Source: JBKPRX01 sp046734795
GTDB lineage: Bacteria; Actinomycetota; Thermoleophilia; Gaiellales; Gaiellaceae
Direction of reading: 5' to 3'
Length of the DNA stretch: 58,137 bases
Assembly: GCA_046734795.1 (NCBI GenBank)
Contig: JBKPRX010000013.1
Location: forward strand, 1 to 58,137
A program made the translations under genes and the position numbers. The notes under the pieces were generated by a model that ran no database searches, was not told where the DNA came from, and saw nothing but the letters and a program-made list of their open reading frames with translations. Positions 8,568 through 15,343 of the stretch are shown here, in pieces (within the stretch, counting starts at the first letter, position 1; each line of letters begins with the position of its first letter).

Positions 8568-9049
8568 GACCGCCACGCGTCCACGAGCTTCTCGCGCGTC
8601 GTCTGCAAGTGCTCCGGCATTACTTTCACGTCGGCGAGGACCGGCATGAAGTTCGTGTCGCCCGACCAGCGAGGCACAACGTGCAAGTGCACGTGGTCGA
8701 CGAGACCGGCGCCGGCGACGCGGCCGAGATTCCAACCGAGGTTGAAGCCGTCCGGATTCATCGCCGCGCGCAGCGCACGGATGGCGGCGGCGCCCAGCCG
8801 GTGCACTTCCACGATCTCGTCGTCAGCGAGGTCGTCGAACTCGACGCCGTGCCGGTGCGGCGCGACGAGAAGATGGCCGGACGAGTACGGGAACTTGTTC
8901 GCCACGACGAGCGCCCGCTCGCCGCGGTGCACGACGAGCGCCTCCGCGTCGTCCGTAGCGTCGACGGCGGCACAGAGGAAGCAGCCCTCCTGCGCGTCCG
9001 CGCTCTGGATGTACTCGAGCCGCCACGGCGCCCAGAGCTGCTGCGTCAT
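8564..9049 (-). CDS. HIT-family nucleotide hydrolase or phosphorylase (Ap4A type)
   Basis: 161 residues. The N-terminal QLWAPWRLEYI and the zinc-type CFLC (about residues 23-26) are typical of the AP-4-A phosphorylase branch. The HIT motif H-V-H-L-H-V-V-P-R-W lies near residue 120, and the C-terminal GDTNFMPVLADVKVMPE is also family-specific. It cleaves dinucleoside polyphosphates or nucleotide phosphoramidates. An upstream ATG at 9079 is possible, but it would overlap the divergent cupin start and family members begin near the ATG at 9049. It is the first gene of the minus-strand operon with the amidase and FGase genes. Confidence 0.88.
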   Translation of the reverse strand: MTQQLWAPWRLEYIQSADAQEGCFLCAAVDATDDAEALVVHRGERALVVANKFPYSSGHLLVAPHRHGVEFDDLADDEIVEVHRLGAAAIRALRAAMNPDGFNLGWNLGRVAGAGLVDHVHLHVVPRWSGDTNFMPVLADVKVMPEHLQTTREKLVDAWRS

Positions 9050-9077
9050 GCGCGCGCTTGTATCAGAATGCTTCGCC

Positions 9078-9473
9078 ATGAGCGGTTACACGATCAAACA
9101 CATTGGCGAGGTCGACGACGCCTTCGGCGGCCAGTACCCAGGCGAAATGCGGTTCTTGACCGGCGAGCTCGGCTCGCAACAGATCGCGTTCACGCATCGC
9201 CGCATGCCACAGCACAGCGGCGGCAAGGGCAGCTACGGCCACCGGCACAAGACCCAGGAGGAGATCTACTTCGTCCTCGCGGGAACGTTGCAGTTCAAGC
9301 TCGACGACGACGTGATCGACGTCGGCCCCGGGACCGCGGTGCGCGTGGCACCCGAAGTCGTCCGGTCGGTCTGGAACGACGAGCCCGAAGAGGCGATCCT
9401 GATCATCGTCTCGCCGGTCAGCGACGATCCACGCGACGACGTCGAGCTCGTCGAGGACTTCTGGCCCGCGTAG
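9078..9473 (+). CDS. Cupin-domain protein
   Basis: 131 residues forming one cupin barrel. Motif 1 is seen as G-x-G-S-Y-G-H-R-H-K-x-x-E-E-I-Y-F-V-L-x-G (about residues 49-72, with metal ligands His, His and Glu), followed by motif 2 with PGTAVRVAPEVVRSVWND. It may be a small metal-dependent isomerase, a dioxygenase or a ligand-binding protein; the sequence alone does not say. It diverges from the HIT gene with only 28 bases between the chosen starts. A CAGAAT hexamer (9064-9069) is a possible -10, and no Shine-Dalgarno is seen. Confidence 0.85.
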   Translation: MSGYTIKHIGEVDDAFGGQYPGEMRFLTGELGSQQIAFTHRRMPQHSGGKGSYGHRHKTQEEIYFVLAGTLQFKLDDDVIDVGPGTAVRVAPEVVRSVWNDEPEEAILIIVSPVSDDPRDDVELVEDFWPA

Positions 9474-9475
9474 CG

Positions 9476-10474
9476 CTAGATCCAGCGCTTGAAGCGGAAG
9501 AACCCGACGAGTCCGATGATCGTCGCGATCATCACGCCGACGATCGCCCAGAACGTCGCGACGTGCCCGTAGCCCGGGAAGTGCACGTTCATCCCGAAGA
9601 TGCCCGAGATGAGCGTCAGCGGCAGCAGGATGACGCTGAAGATCGTCAGGATCTGCAGGACGTCGTTCTGCTGATGCTGGATCGCTGACTCGTTCGTATC
9701 TTCGAGCGCCTCGACGACCTCCTTGAAGTTGTCGAGCTGGTCCCAGATCCGTTCGCTCGCGTCGACGAGGTCGTCGAAGTAGAGCTCGAGCTCCTCCGGC
9801 AGGAACCGCTCGACGCGCCGTTCGAGCAAGCGCAGCGTCGGGCGCTGCGGCTTGATGATCTTGCGGTAGGAGATGATCTCCTGCTTCACCTTGTGGATGT
9901 CGCGGACGAGCTCCTTGCCGCCGCCCTCGTCGATGTCCTCGGTGATCGCGTCGAGCTTGAACCCCATCTTGTCGAGGATCGGGAAGCAATAGTCGAAGAG
10001 GTCGTCGAGCACCTCGTAGAGCAGCCGGCCGGAGCCCTTCGAGAAGAGTTGCGTGCGCAGCACCTCGTCGTCGTCGCACCGCCGGAAGAGATGCGTCACC
10101 GGCGCGAGCGCGACGCTCGGCAGCGTGACGAGGTAGTCGGGGCCGAGGAAGAGGTCGAGCTCGCCGGCGTTCAGGCGCTTCACGCTCGAGTCCCAAACCG
10201 GGAAATGGAGAACCGCGAAGAGGTACCCGTCGTCTGCGTAGTCGTCGACCTTCGGCCGCTGGCGGCGCGACATGACGTCCTCGACGTCGAGCGGATGCCA
10301 CCCGAATCGCTCGGCAAGGAGCTGCGCCTCCTGGTGCGTCGGCGCGTCGAGGTGGATCCAGGTCAGCCCTTCGGCGCTGAGCTGGGCGACGCGCGGCTCA
10401 GCCGGCGGGCGTGCGACAGCCCCGGACGCGCGCTCGCGGGTCCGCCTTCGCTGGATGCGCGGCAGGCTCGGCAT
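9476..10474 (-). CDS. corA: CorA-family Mg2+/Co2+ transporter
   Basis: 332 residues. A long soluble N-terminal funnel domain (about 1-265) with a helical KVKQEI...ERIWDQLDNFKEV region precedes two C-terminal transmembrane helices. The selectivity motif appears as G-M-N in GIFGMNVHFPGYG at the end of the first helix, and the protein ends with the basic FRFKRWI. It forms a pentameric channel-like importer of divalent cations. The chosen ATG at 10474 excludes an open upstream extension that runs antisense through the tRNA gene. A minus-strand -10 candidate TAGAAT lies at 10518-10513. Its 3' end nearly abuts that of the cupin gene. Confidence 0.92.
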   Translation of the reverse strand: MPSLPRIQRRRTRERASGAVARPPAEPRVAQLSAEGLTWIHLDAPTHQEAQLLAERFGWHPLDVEDVMSRRQRPKVDDYADDGYLFAVLHFPVWDSSVKRLNAGELDLFLGPDYLVTLPSVALAPVTHLFRRCDDDEVLRTQLFSKGSGRLLYEVLDDLFDYCFPILDKMGFKLDAITEDIDEGGGKELVRDIHKVKQEIISYRKIIKPQRPTLRLLERRVERFLPEELELYFDDLVDASERIWDQLDNFKEVVEALEDTNESAIQHQQNDVLQILTIFSVILLPLTLISGIFGMNVHFPGYGHVATFWAIVGVMIATIIGLVGFFRFKRWI

Positions 10475-10549
10475 ACGTACTGAGGGGGTCGTCGGCGTAC
10501 ATCGGGATTCGAATTCTACCCCGCAGAACCTGCCTCCGAACCTCGCCGA

Positions 10550-10555
10550 TACACT
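10550..10555 (+). promoter_or_regulatory. -10 element of the tRNA-Arg gene
   Basis: TACACT lies 9 nt before the first base of the mature tRNA, consistent with a transcription start just upstream of position 10565. No good -35 is visible. Confidence 0.45.
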
Positions 10556-10564
10556 GGCGCCTCC

Positions 10565-10637
10565 GCGCCCGTAGCTCAGGGGATAGAGCGTGCGCCTCCG
10601 GAGCGCAAGGCCGTAGGTTCGATTCCTACCGGGCGCA
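10565..10637 (+). tRNA. tRNA-Arg, anticodon CCG
   Basis: 73 nt with a full cloverleaf. The acceptor stem GCGCCCG pairs with CGGGCGC, the D stem GCTC with GAGC, the anticodon stem TGCGC with GCGCA, and the T stem GTAGG with CCTAC around TTCGATT. The anticodon loop is CTCCGGA with CCG at 10598-10600, reading the codon CGG. The 3' CCA is not encoded (the sequence continues TGT). No integrase or attachment-site duplication is seen next to it. Confidence 0.97.
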
Positions 10638-10644
10638 TGTGAAG

Positions 10645-10672
10645 ACCCGCTCGGAGACGGCGGGGTTCCTTT
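10645..10672 (+). terminator. Possible terminator downstream of tRNA-Arg
   Basis: CCCGC (10646-10650) can pair with GCGGG (10660-10664) around a 9-nt loop, followed by the pyrimidine-rich TTCCTTT. It is a short stem and only moderately convincing. Confidence 0.4.
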
Positions 10673-10810
10673 CCGGCGGCGCGAGGGCCGAACTCCTCGA
10701 CCGATGGCCAACGGTCCCGCCGATCTCAAAGCGACTGGCGAGGCGCTTCGCCTCCGCGAGGACTCGACAACCTGTCCGGGGACTGGCGCTGGCCAGTCTG
10801 GAGGGGAGCG

Positions 10811-11296
10811 ATGGCGACAGCGTCGAAGCGAGAGGTGGCATTGAAGAGGCGGTCGCGATCGCCCAAAATTGGCGCCATGCCCCTACGCCGCGACAAGAAG
10901 ATCGAGTTGCTGCGGGGGGTCTCGATCTTCGATCGCGCATCCAAGAACGAGTTGGCGCGTGTTGCGGCGGTGGCGTGGGAGGAGCACTACCCACAAGCTG
11001 TGACGCTCGTGCGAGAGGGTCAGTACGACGACGGCTTCTTCATCATCCTCCAAGGGGAGGTTGACGTGCGTCGCAAGGGCCGGCTGCTGAGAACTCTCGG
11101 ACGCGGGGAGTTCTTCGGCGAGATTGCACTTCTCGCCCGTGGCCCACGAACCGCGACGGTGACGACCGGCACACCGGTCGAAGCGCTCCGGCTCACAGGG
11201 ACGGACTTCAAAAAGGTGTTGAGATCGTCGCCGACGCTCTCGTTGAAGATCGTCGAAGCGCTCGCGGACCGGCTCAGCACCGCCACCGTTCGCTGA
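10811..11296 (+). CDS. Cyclic-nucleotide-binding-domain protein
   Basis: 161 residues. After a basic N-terminal tail of about 25 residues comes a single cNMP-binding beta-roll (about 32-150). The phosphate-binding cassette is recognisable as GRGEFFGEIALLARGPRTATV. There is no DNA-binding helix-turn-helix, so it is a stand-alone sensor rather than a Crp regulator. GGAGGGG just upstream supports the ATG at 10811; a later ATG at 10877 (MPLRRDKKIELL) matches where many homologues begin but has no Shine-Dalgarno. It converges with the DUF202 gene. Whether it binds cAMP or cGMP is unknown. Confidence 0.85.
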   Translation: MATASKREVALKRRSRSPKIGAMPLRRDKKIELLRGVSIFDRASKNELARVAAVAWEEHYPQAVTLVREGQYDDGFFIILQGEVDVRRKGRLLRTLGRGEFFGEIALLARGPRTATVTTGTPVEALRLTGTDFKKVLRSSPTLSLKIVEALADRLSTATVR

Positions 11297-11382
11297 CGAG
11301 CGAGAAGCTCCGGCCGGGTAAAGCGCGCGCACGGCTCAGCGGTTCGAGCGGATTCCTCGCCTACCGACTCGGTGAGACGGCG

Positions 11383-11814
11383 TCAGGTCTGCGCGATCAC
11401 CAGCACGACGGTCAGGACGGCGAGCGCGACGCCGCCGACGGTGAAGAGGCCGACAGTTCGAAACTGCAGAGGCACGTGGCCGCCGGTTCGCAACGCGTTC
11501 TCCAAGGCTCGCTGGCGTTGTGCCCCGACGATCGACAGCGCGATCGCGAGGGAGGCGTAGCCGCAGCCGAGCAGGATGTAGGGCCACGGGGCGACGTCGA
11601 GCAGTTGCGGCGCGAACCGACCGACAGCGAGCGCCCCCGCGGTTGCGCCGAGCGCGGTGCGCCACCAGGCGAGCCACGTCCGCTCGGCAGCCATCGACGT
11701 TCGCCGCAGTTGATCGAGATCGGACGGCGACGTCGGAACCGCAGGCACTTCGCCTGCGGCGTCGACGTGCTCCGAATCGGCCGGCGGCGGTTGCGCCATA
11801 GCCGCATCTAACAC
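11383..11814 (-). CDS. DUF202 (YidH-type) membrane protein
   Basis: 143 residues. The DUF202 signature M-A-A-E-R-T-W-L-A-W-W-R-T sits in the middle and leads into three predicted transmembrane helices (one directly after the signature, one around PWPYILLGCGYASLAI, one at the C-terminus). The function is unknown; the family comprises small inner-membrane proteins. GTG at 11814 is preferred because GGAGG (11823-11819) lies 4 nt in front of it; an ATG at 11799 is the alternative. The N-terminal 45 residues are Pro/Ala-rich and probably disordered. Confidence 0.8.
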   Translation of the reverse strand: MLDAAMAQPPPADSEHVDAAGEVPAVPTSPSDLDQLRRTSMAAERTWLAWWRTALGATAGALAVGRFAPQLLDVAPWPYILLGCGYASLAIALSIVGAQRQRALENALRTGGHVPLQFRTVGLFTVGGVALAVLTVVLVIAQT

Positions 11815-11994
11815 CGTTCCTCCGGTGGACGGCATCGGCCGCCGGGCCTTTCCGAGCCTCGTGACTCCGATTCCCAGGCGCATTCTTGTTCGACTCCGTG
11901 GGTCCCTCGAACGCCCGAAATGGGCCGAACGGCCTGTTGTTCCGGTCTTCGGCTGCCGATGTACTTAGTGTCACGCCGCCGAGGTCAGAGAGGG

Positions 11995-13275
11995 ATGTCC
12001 GTGAAGAGGGTTCGAAACGGCGCGCTATTCGCCGTCATAGCGCTAGCTGTCGCTGCGACTGCCGCAAGCGCAGCCACGCGCTCTCCGCGCGTCGTCGCGC
12101 CCGGGGCCGAGCCGGCCCCGATCGAGTACGGCGTCGCTGACGACAGCTCGAAGTTCGCCGACGACGGTGGCGAGTGGTTCTTCGACCAGCTTCGGGGTGC
12201 GCAGCTCGACCAGAACCGCTGGACGCTCTCATGGGACGCCGCGAACCCCGACGCGATCAACGAGCTTCCGTTCCTCGAGCGCGCTGCACCCAAGGCGCAG
12301 GCAGCCGGAGTGCGGATCGTGCTCGTCCTTCAGTCGACGCGCGGGTCGCAACACGACGCGATGCCGTTCTGCGCGTGGGCGGGCAAGGTCGCCGACACCG
12401 TGAAGCAGTGGGGCATCGTCGACTTCATCGTTTGGAACGAGCCGAACACGAGGCTCTTCTGGACCCCGCAGAAGAGCGCGAGCGGTAAGGACATCGCAGC
12501 GCCGGCGTACGAAGCGCTTCTTGCTCAGTGCTACGACTCGATCAAGCTGGCGAACCCCGACGCGCGCGTGGTCGCCATGGGCCTGTCGCCGCGCGCATCC
12601 ACGTCGGAGTCGACCGAGCCGCTCGTGTTCCTCCGCGACGTGGGTCGCGCGTATCGCGCATCCGGCCGGACGAAGCCGATCATGGATCAGCTCGCGGTTC
12701 ATCCGTACCCGAATCCGAACAGCCCCTCCGACTCGCCCGACATCGGCTATCCGAATCCGGATCGGTTCGGCATCTCGAACCTCGACCGCGTCAAGCAGGC
12801 GGTCTGGGATGCGTTCCACGGCACCGCGCAGCCGACGACGCTGAACGGCTTGACGCTCCGGATCGACGAAATCGGCTGGCAGGTCGTGACCGCGCTCCTC
12901 GCCCAGTACATGGGCAAGGAGAACGTGAAGACCGTCAGCGAGGTCCAGCAGGCGCAGTACCTCCGGATGATGGTCACGAAGTACTTCGCGTGCGATCCGG
13001 CGGTGACGGACGTCTTGCTCTTCCTGCTCATCGACGAGCGCTACCGCGACGGCCGGAACGAGACCGGGCAGATCGTCGGCGGCGGCTGGCAGAGCGGCCT
13101 TCTGACCTACGGCGGGCCGGGCGTATCGGCACCTCGCGTCGCCTACAACGTCATGGGCCAACTCGCCGACCTCGGCCGCTCGGCGTGCACGACCGGCTTC
13201 ATCTCGTGGAAGCCTGGCGCGGTGAGCACGAACAGCCAGCCGAAGAGCAAGAAGCGCAAGAAGAAGCGGCACTAG
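11995..13275 (+). CDS. Secreted glycoside-hydrolase-like (beta/alpha)8 protein
   Basis: 426 residues. A signal peptide (about 5-27, ending in ASA) is followed by a TIM-barrel resembling clan GH-A glycosidases. The W-N-E-P-N segment places the probable acid/base at Glu149, and RIDEIGWQ offers Glu292 as the nucleophile. HPYPNP near residue 236 is a typical substrate-loop motif. The C-terminus ends in a strongly basic tail (KSKKRKKKRH), which could bind acidic polymers or nucleic acid. The substrate is unknown. A -10-like TAGTGT (11966-11971) lies upstream, and GAGAGGG immediately precedes the ATG. Confidence 0.75.
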   Translation: MSVKRVRNGALFAVIALAVAATAASAATRSPRVVAPGAEPAPIEYGVADDSSKFADDGGEWFFDQLRGAQLDQNRWTLSWDAANPDAINELPFLERAAPKAQAAGVRIVLVLQSTRGSQHDAMPFCAWAGKVADTVKQWGIVDFIVWNEPNTRLFWTPQKSASGKDIAAPAYEALLAQCYDSIKLANPDARVVAMGLSPRASTSESTEPLVFLRDVGRAYRASGRTKPIMDQLAVHPYPNPNSPSDSPDIGYPNPDRFGISNLDRVKQAVWDAFHGTAQPTTLNGLTLRIDEIGWQVVTALLAQYMGKENVKTVSEVQQAQYLRMMVTKYFACDPAVTDVLLFLLIDERYRDGRNETGQIVGGGWQSGLLTYGGPGVSAPRVAYNVMGQLADLGRSACTTGFISWKPGAVSTNSQPKSKKRKKKRH

Positions 13276-13278
13276 GCT
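13273..13278 (+). promoter_or_regulatory. -10 element for a leaderless phosphoesterase mRNA
   Basis: TAGGCT lies 7 nt before the GTG at 13286, no Shine-Dalgarno is present, and the TAG is also the stop codon of the upstream gene. Confidence 0.45.
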
Positions 13279-13285
13279 GTTCGCC

Positions 13286-13777
13286 GTGCGCGTCGCGGCG
13301 ATCTCCGACACGCATCTACCGCGCGGTCAGCGCCGTCTTCCGCGCGCGTGCGTCGACCGTCTGCAGGAAGCGGACGCGATTCTCCACGCAGGTGACTTCA
13401 CGTCGCTGGCCGCGCTCGAGGAGCTGCGCGCACTCGGACCTCCGGTTCACGCCGTCGCCGGGAACGTCGACGAGCTGGACGTCGTTTCAGTGCTTCCGCA
13501 TGAGCTCGTCGTCGAGCTGGCCGGCATGCGCGTCGCGCTCGTCCACGACGCGGGCCCGGCCGAGGGGAGGGCGGCCCGTCTGCTGGCGCACTTCCGCGAC
13601 GTCCACGCAGTGCTCTACGGCCACACGCACCAGCCGCACGTGGAGGAGGTCGAAGGCGTCTGGATCCTCAACCCCGGCAGCCCGACCGAGCGGCGGCGTG
13701 CGCCGGCCAGGACGATGCTGATGCTGACGATCGACGGCGAGCGCATCGAGCCCGAGCTCGTCGTCGTTGGCCCCTGA
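13286..13777 (+). CDS. YfcE/MJ0936-type metallophosphoesterase
   Basis: 163 residues, the usual size of this small phosphodiesterase family. All metal-binding motifs are present: SDTH (about 7-10), HAGD (34-37), GNVD (59-62), HD (87-88) and YGHTHQP (about 111-117). It hydrolyses phosphodiesters with two metal ions in the cytoplasm; the natural substrate is uncertain. GTG start at 13286. It is followed at once by the SOS-type promoter of the LysM gene. Confidence 0.92.
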   Translation: MRVAAISDTHLPRGQRRLPRACVDRLQEADAILHAGDFTSLAALEELRALGPPVHAVAGNVDELDVVSVLPHELVVELAGMRVALVHDAGPAEGRAARLLAHFRDVHAVLYGHTHQPHVEEVEGVWILNPGSPTERRRAPARTMLMLTIDGERIEPELVVVGP

Positions 13778-13784
13778 CGGACGC

Positions 13785-13813
13785 TTGACACGAACAGATG
13801 TTCGCGTTAGTGT
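13785..13813 (+). promoter_or_regulatory. Strong promoter of the LysM gene
   Basis: A perfect -35 TTGACA (13785-13790) and a -10 TAGTGT (13808-13813) are separated by 17 bp. Transcription would start near 13820, two to four bases before the ATG at 13823, so the mRNA would be nearly leaderless. This is the best-matching sigma70-type promoter noticed in the window. Confidence 0.75.
13791..13804. promoter_or_regulatory. LexA (SOS) box 1
   Basis: CGAACAGATGTTCG: a palindrome with a perfect match to the CGAAC-N4-GTTCG core known for LexA of Bacillus and actinobacteria. It fills the spacer between the -35 and -10 of the LysM promoter, so bound LexA would block RNA polymerase. Confidence 0.8.
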
Positions 13814-13815
13814 GG

Positions 13816-13829
13816 CGAACACATGTTCG
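13816..13829. promoter_or_regulatory. LexA (SOS) box 2
   Basis: CGAACACATGTTCG: the second perfect CGAAC-N4-GTTCG palindrome, 25 bp centre to centre from box 1. It spans the predicted transcription start and contains the ATG start codon itself (13823-13825). Confidence 0.8.
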
Positions 13830-14065
13830 TTCGGCTCCTGGTCATCGTCTTCCTCGCGGTCGTCGCCCTCAGCGTCGTCCACAGCTCGTCCGGCGGCGGC
13901 CGCTCGGGGGCCTATGTCGTCAAGCCTGCCGACACGCTCTGGACGATCGCGGCGTCGCACTACGGGGGCGACCCGCGCGAAGGCGTCTGGAAGCTCCAGC
14001 ATGCGAACGGTCTCGGACCAGCGGCCGTGCTGCGACCGGGACAGCGGCTCGTTGTTCCGCGATGA
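13823..14065 (+). CDS. SOS-controlled small membrane LysM protein (YneA/ChiZ-like division inhibitor candidate)
   Basis: 80 residues. One N-terminal transmembrane segment (about 4-20), a short Ser/Gly linker, and a single LysM domain (about 30-79, starting AYVVKPADTLWTIAASHYGG) that should bind peptidoglycan outside the membrane. This is the architecture of YneA of Bacillus subtilis and, roughly, of mycobacterial Rv2719c/ChiZ, both LysM proteins induced through LexA that delay division after DNA damage. Two perfect LexA boxes in its promoter make the same role likely here. Unlike those cases, lexA is not adjacent. There is no Shine-Dalgarno, and translation is probably leaderless. The assignment of function is inference from architecture plus promoter. 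Confidence 0.82.
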   Translation: MFVRLLVIVFLAVVALSVVHSSSGGGRSGAYVVKPADTLWTIAASHYGGDPREGVWKLQHANGLGPAAVLRPGQRLVVPR

Positions 14066-14069
14066 GAGC

Positions 14070-14114
14070 GGGCCGGTGCCGACTGGGCCGATGCCGAACG
14101 GGCCGGTGTCGACT
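14070..14114. repeat. Three tandem 15-bp units
   Basis: GGGCCGGTGCCGACT (14070-14084), GGGCCGATGCCGAAC (14085-14099) and GGGCCGGTGTCGACT (14100-14114), lying between the LysM stop and RNase Z. They are non-coding in the LysM frame. Confidence 0.7.
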
Positions 14115-14141
14115 CGGCGGCTGCCGCAAAAAGCCGACTTC

Positions 14142-14147
14142 TAGAAT
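14142..14147 (+). promoter_or_regulatory. -10 element for a leaderless rnz mRNA
   Basis: TAGAAT, one base from the TATAAT consensus, lies exactly 6 nt before the ATG at 14154. There is no Shine-Dalgarno. Confidence 0.55.
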
Positions 14148-14153
14148 CGCCGC

Positions 14154-15134
14154 ATGGACCTCGACGTCGTGTTCCTCGGCACGTCCGCATCGATGCCGAC
14201 GGCGCAACGCGCGCCTGCAGCCCTGGTCGTGCGCCGCGGTGGCGAACGCCTCTTGGTCGACTGCGCCGAAGGCACCCAGCGCCAGCTCCTACGCTCGTCG
14301 GTCGGCCTGCCCGAGCTCGCCGAGATCTTCCTGACGCATTACCACGCCGACCACTTTCTCGGCTTGCCGGGGATGCTGAAGACGTTCTCGCTCCGCGGCC
14401 GCGAGCTTCCGCTCACGATCTACGGGCCGCCCGGCTTGCGGCAGCTCTTTTCGGGGCTCCGGCGGATCTTCGGCAAGCTCGCGTATCCCGTCGAGCTCGT
14501 CGAGGTAACTGCGGGCGACGGCCTGCAGCGCGACGGCTACCGACTCGAGGCGTTCTCGGTGAGCCACGGCGTCAGCGCGATCGGCTGGCGTCTCGTCGAA
14601 GCCGTTCGACCGGGGCGGTTCGACGTTGAGGCAGCCGACCTCGCCGGCGTGCCTGCAGGTCCGGAGCGCGGCCTGCTCCAGCGCGGCGAGTCGGTGACCC
14701 TGGCCGACGGCCGCGTCGTCACGCCTGACGAAGTGCTCGGCCCGCCGCGCCCGGGACGGCTCGTCGTCTTCACCGGCGACACGGCTCCGTGCCCGGAGGT
14801 GATCGAGGCTGCCCGTCACGCAGACTTACTCGTGCACGAATCGACGTTCGGCGAAGAAGAACTCACGCGCGCGCGCGAGACGCTGCACGCAACTGCCGCG
14901 GACGCTGCGACGATCGCGCGCGAGGCCGCAGTGACGATGCTCGCGCTGACGCATCTCTCGCCGCGCTACTTCGGTCCCGAGCTCGCGCGTGAAGCGCGCA
15001 GCATCTTCGCGGGCACCGTCGTTCCGCGCGACTTCGACGTGATCGAGATCCCGTTCCCCGAGCGCGGCGCACCGCAGCTCATTCGTGGCGGCGCCGTCCC
15101 TGAACGCGACGAAGCCGTATCATCGACGCAATGA
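14154..15134 (+). CDS. rnz: Ribonuclease Z
   Basis: 326 residues with the full metallo-beta-lactamase fold of the short (bacterial) tRNase Z. The metal motif T-H-Y-H-A-D-H lies at residues 61-67, with FTGDTAPCPE and LTHLSPRY later. A flexible-arm region follows the first half. The enzyme removes 3' trailers from pre-tRNAs, which is needed when CCA is not encoded, as in the tRNA at 10565. Its stop overlaps the next start as ATGA, so translation is coupled to the DUF2007-like gene. The last 20 residues are variable. Confidence 0.93.
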   Translation: MDLDVVFLGTSASMPTAQRAPAALVVRRGGERLLVDCAEGTQRQLLRSSVGLPELAEIFLTHYHADHFLGLPGMLKTFSLRGRELPLTIYGPPGLRQLFSGLRRIFGKLAYPVELVEVTAGDGLQRDGYRLEAFSVSHGVSAIGWRLVEAVRPGRFDVEAADLAGVPAGPERGLLQRGESVTLADGRVVTPDEVLGPPRPGRLVVFTGDTAPCPEVIEAARHADLLVHESTFGEEELTRARETLHATAADAATIAREAAVTMLALTHLSPRYFGPELAREARSIFAGTVVPRDFDVIEIPFPERGAPQLIRGGAVPERDEAVSSTQ

Positions 15135-15343
15135 CGCGAATGGTTCACGTCGCAACCGCAGGCGACGTCGCCGAAGCGGAGGAGATCCAGGAGATCCTGC
15201 GTAACGCAGGCATCGACTGCGAGCTCGAGGCGGCGGTGGAAGAGGACGCCGTCACCGTCGTCGTCGAGGAGTCGTCACTCGAAGCCGCGCAAGACGCAAT
15301 CGAGGCGATGACCGAACCGGACGACTTGATCGCCGAGCCGTAG
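15131..15343 (+). CDS. Small DUF2007-like (ferredoxin-fold) protein
   Basis: 70 residues with a beta-alpha-beta-beta-alpha pattern: VHVATAGDVAEAEEIQEILRN, an 'IDCELE' strand, then VTVVVEESSLEAAQDAIEAM. This matches the small DUF2007 'putative signal transducing protein' family. It is very acidic. It is coupled to rnz (ATGA overlap) and to the next gene (TAG/GTG sharing one base). The function is unknown. Confidence 0.75.
   Translation: MTRMVHVATAGDVAEAEEIQEILRNAGIDCELEAAVEEDAVTVVVEESSLEAAQDAIEAMTEPDDLIAEP

Noticed and set aside
7596..9077. Long open frame preceding the cupin start
   Set aside because: It lies antisense to the amidase and HIT genes, which have intact motifs. The coding part begins at ATG 9078.
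9050..9079. Longer HIT start at 9079
   Set aside because: It would overlap the divergent cupin start codon and adds MAKHSDTSAR, which is not part of the family. Neither start has a Shine-Dalgarno, so this is a judgement.
10475..10729. N-terminal extension of CorA reading antisense through the tRNA gene
   Set aside because: The extra 85 residues are the translation of the reverse strand of tRNA-Arg and flanking DNA. The CorA family starts at or after the ATG at 10474.
10565..10810. tRNA gene as an integration site
   Set aside because: No integrase, no duplicated tRNA 3' end and no change in gene character nearby were seen.
14066..14144. Frameshifted Pro-rich extension of the LysM protein
   Set aside because: The LysM domain ends in a normal way at its stop. 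The GPxPx-reading frame is different, and the rnz promoter lies inside the region.
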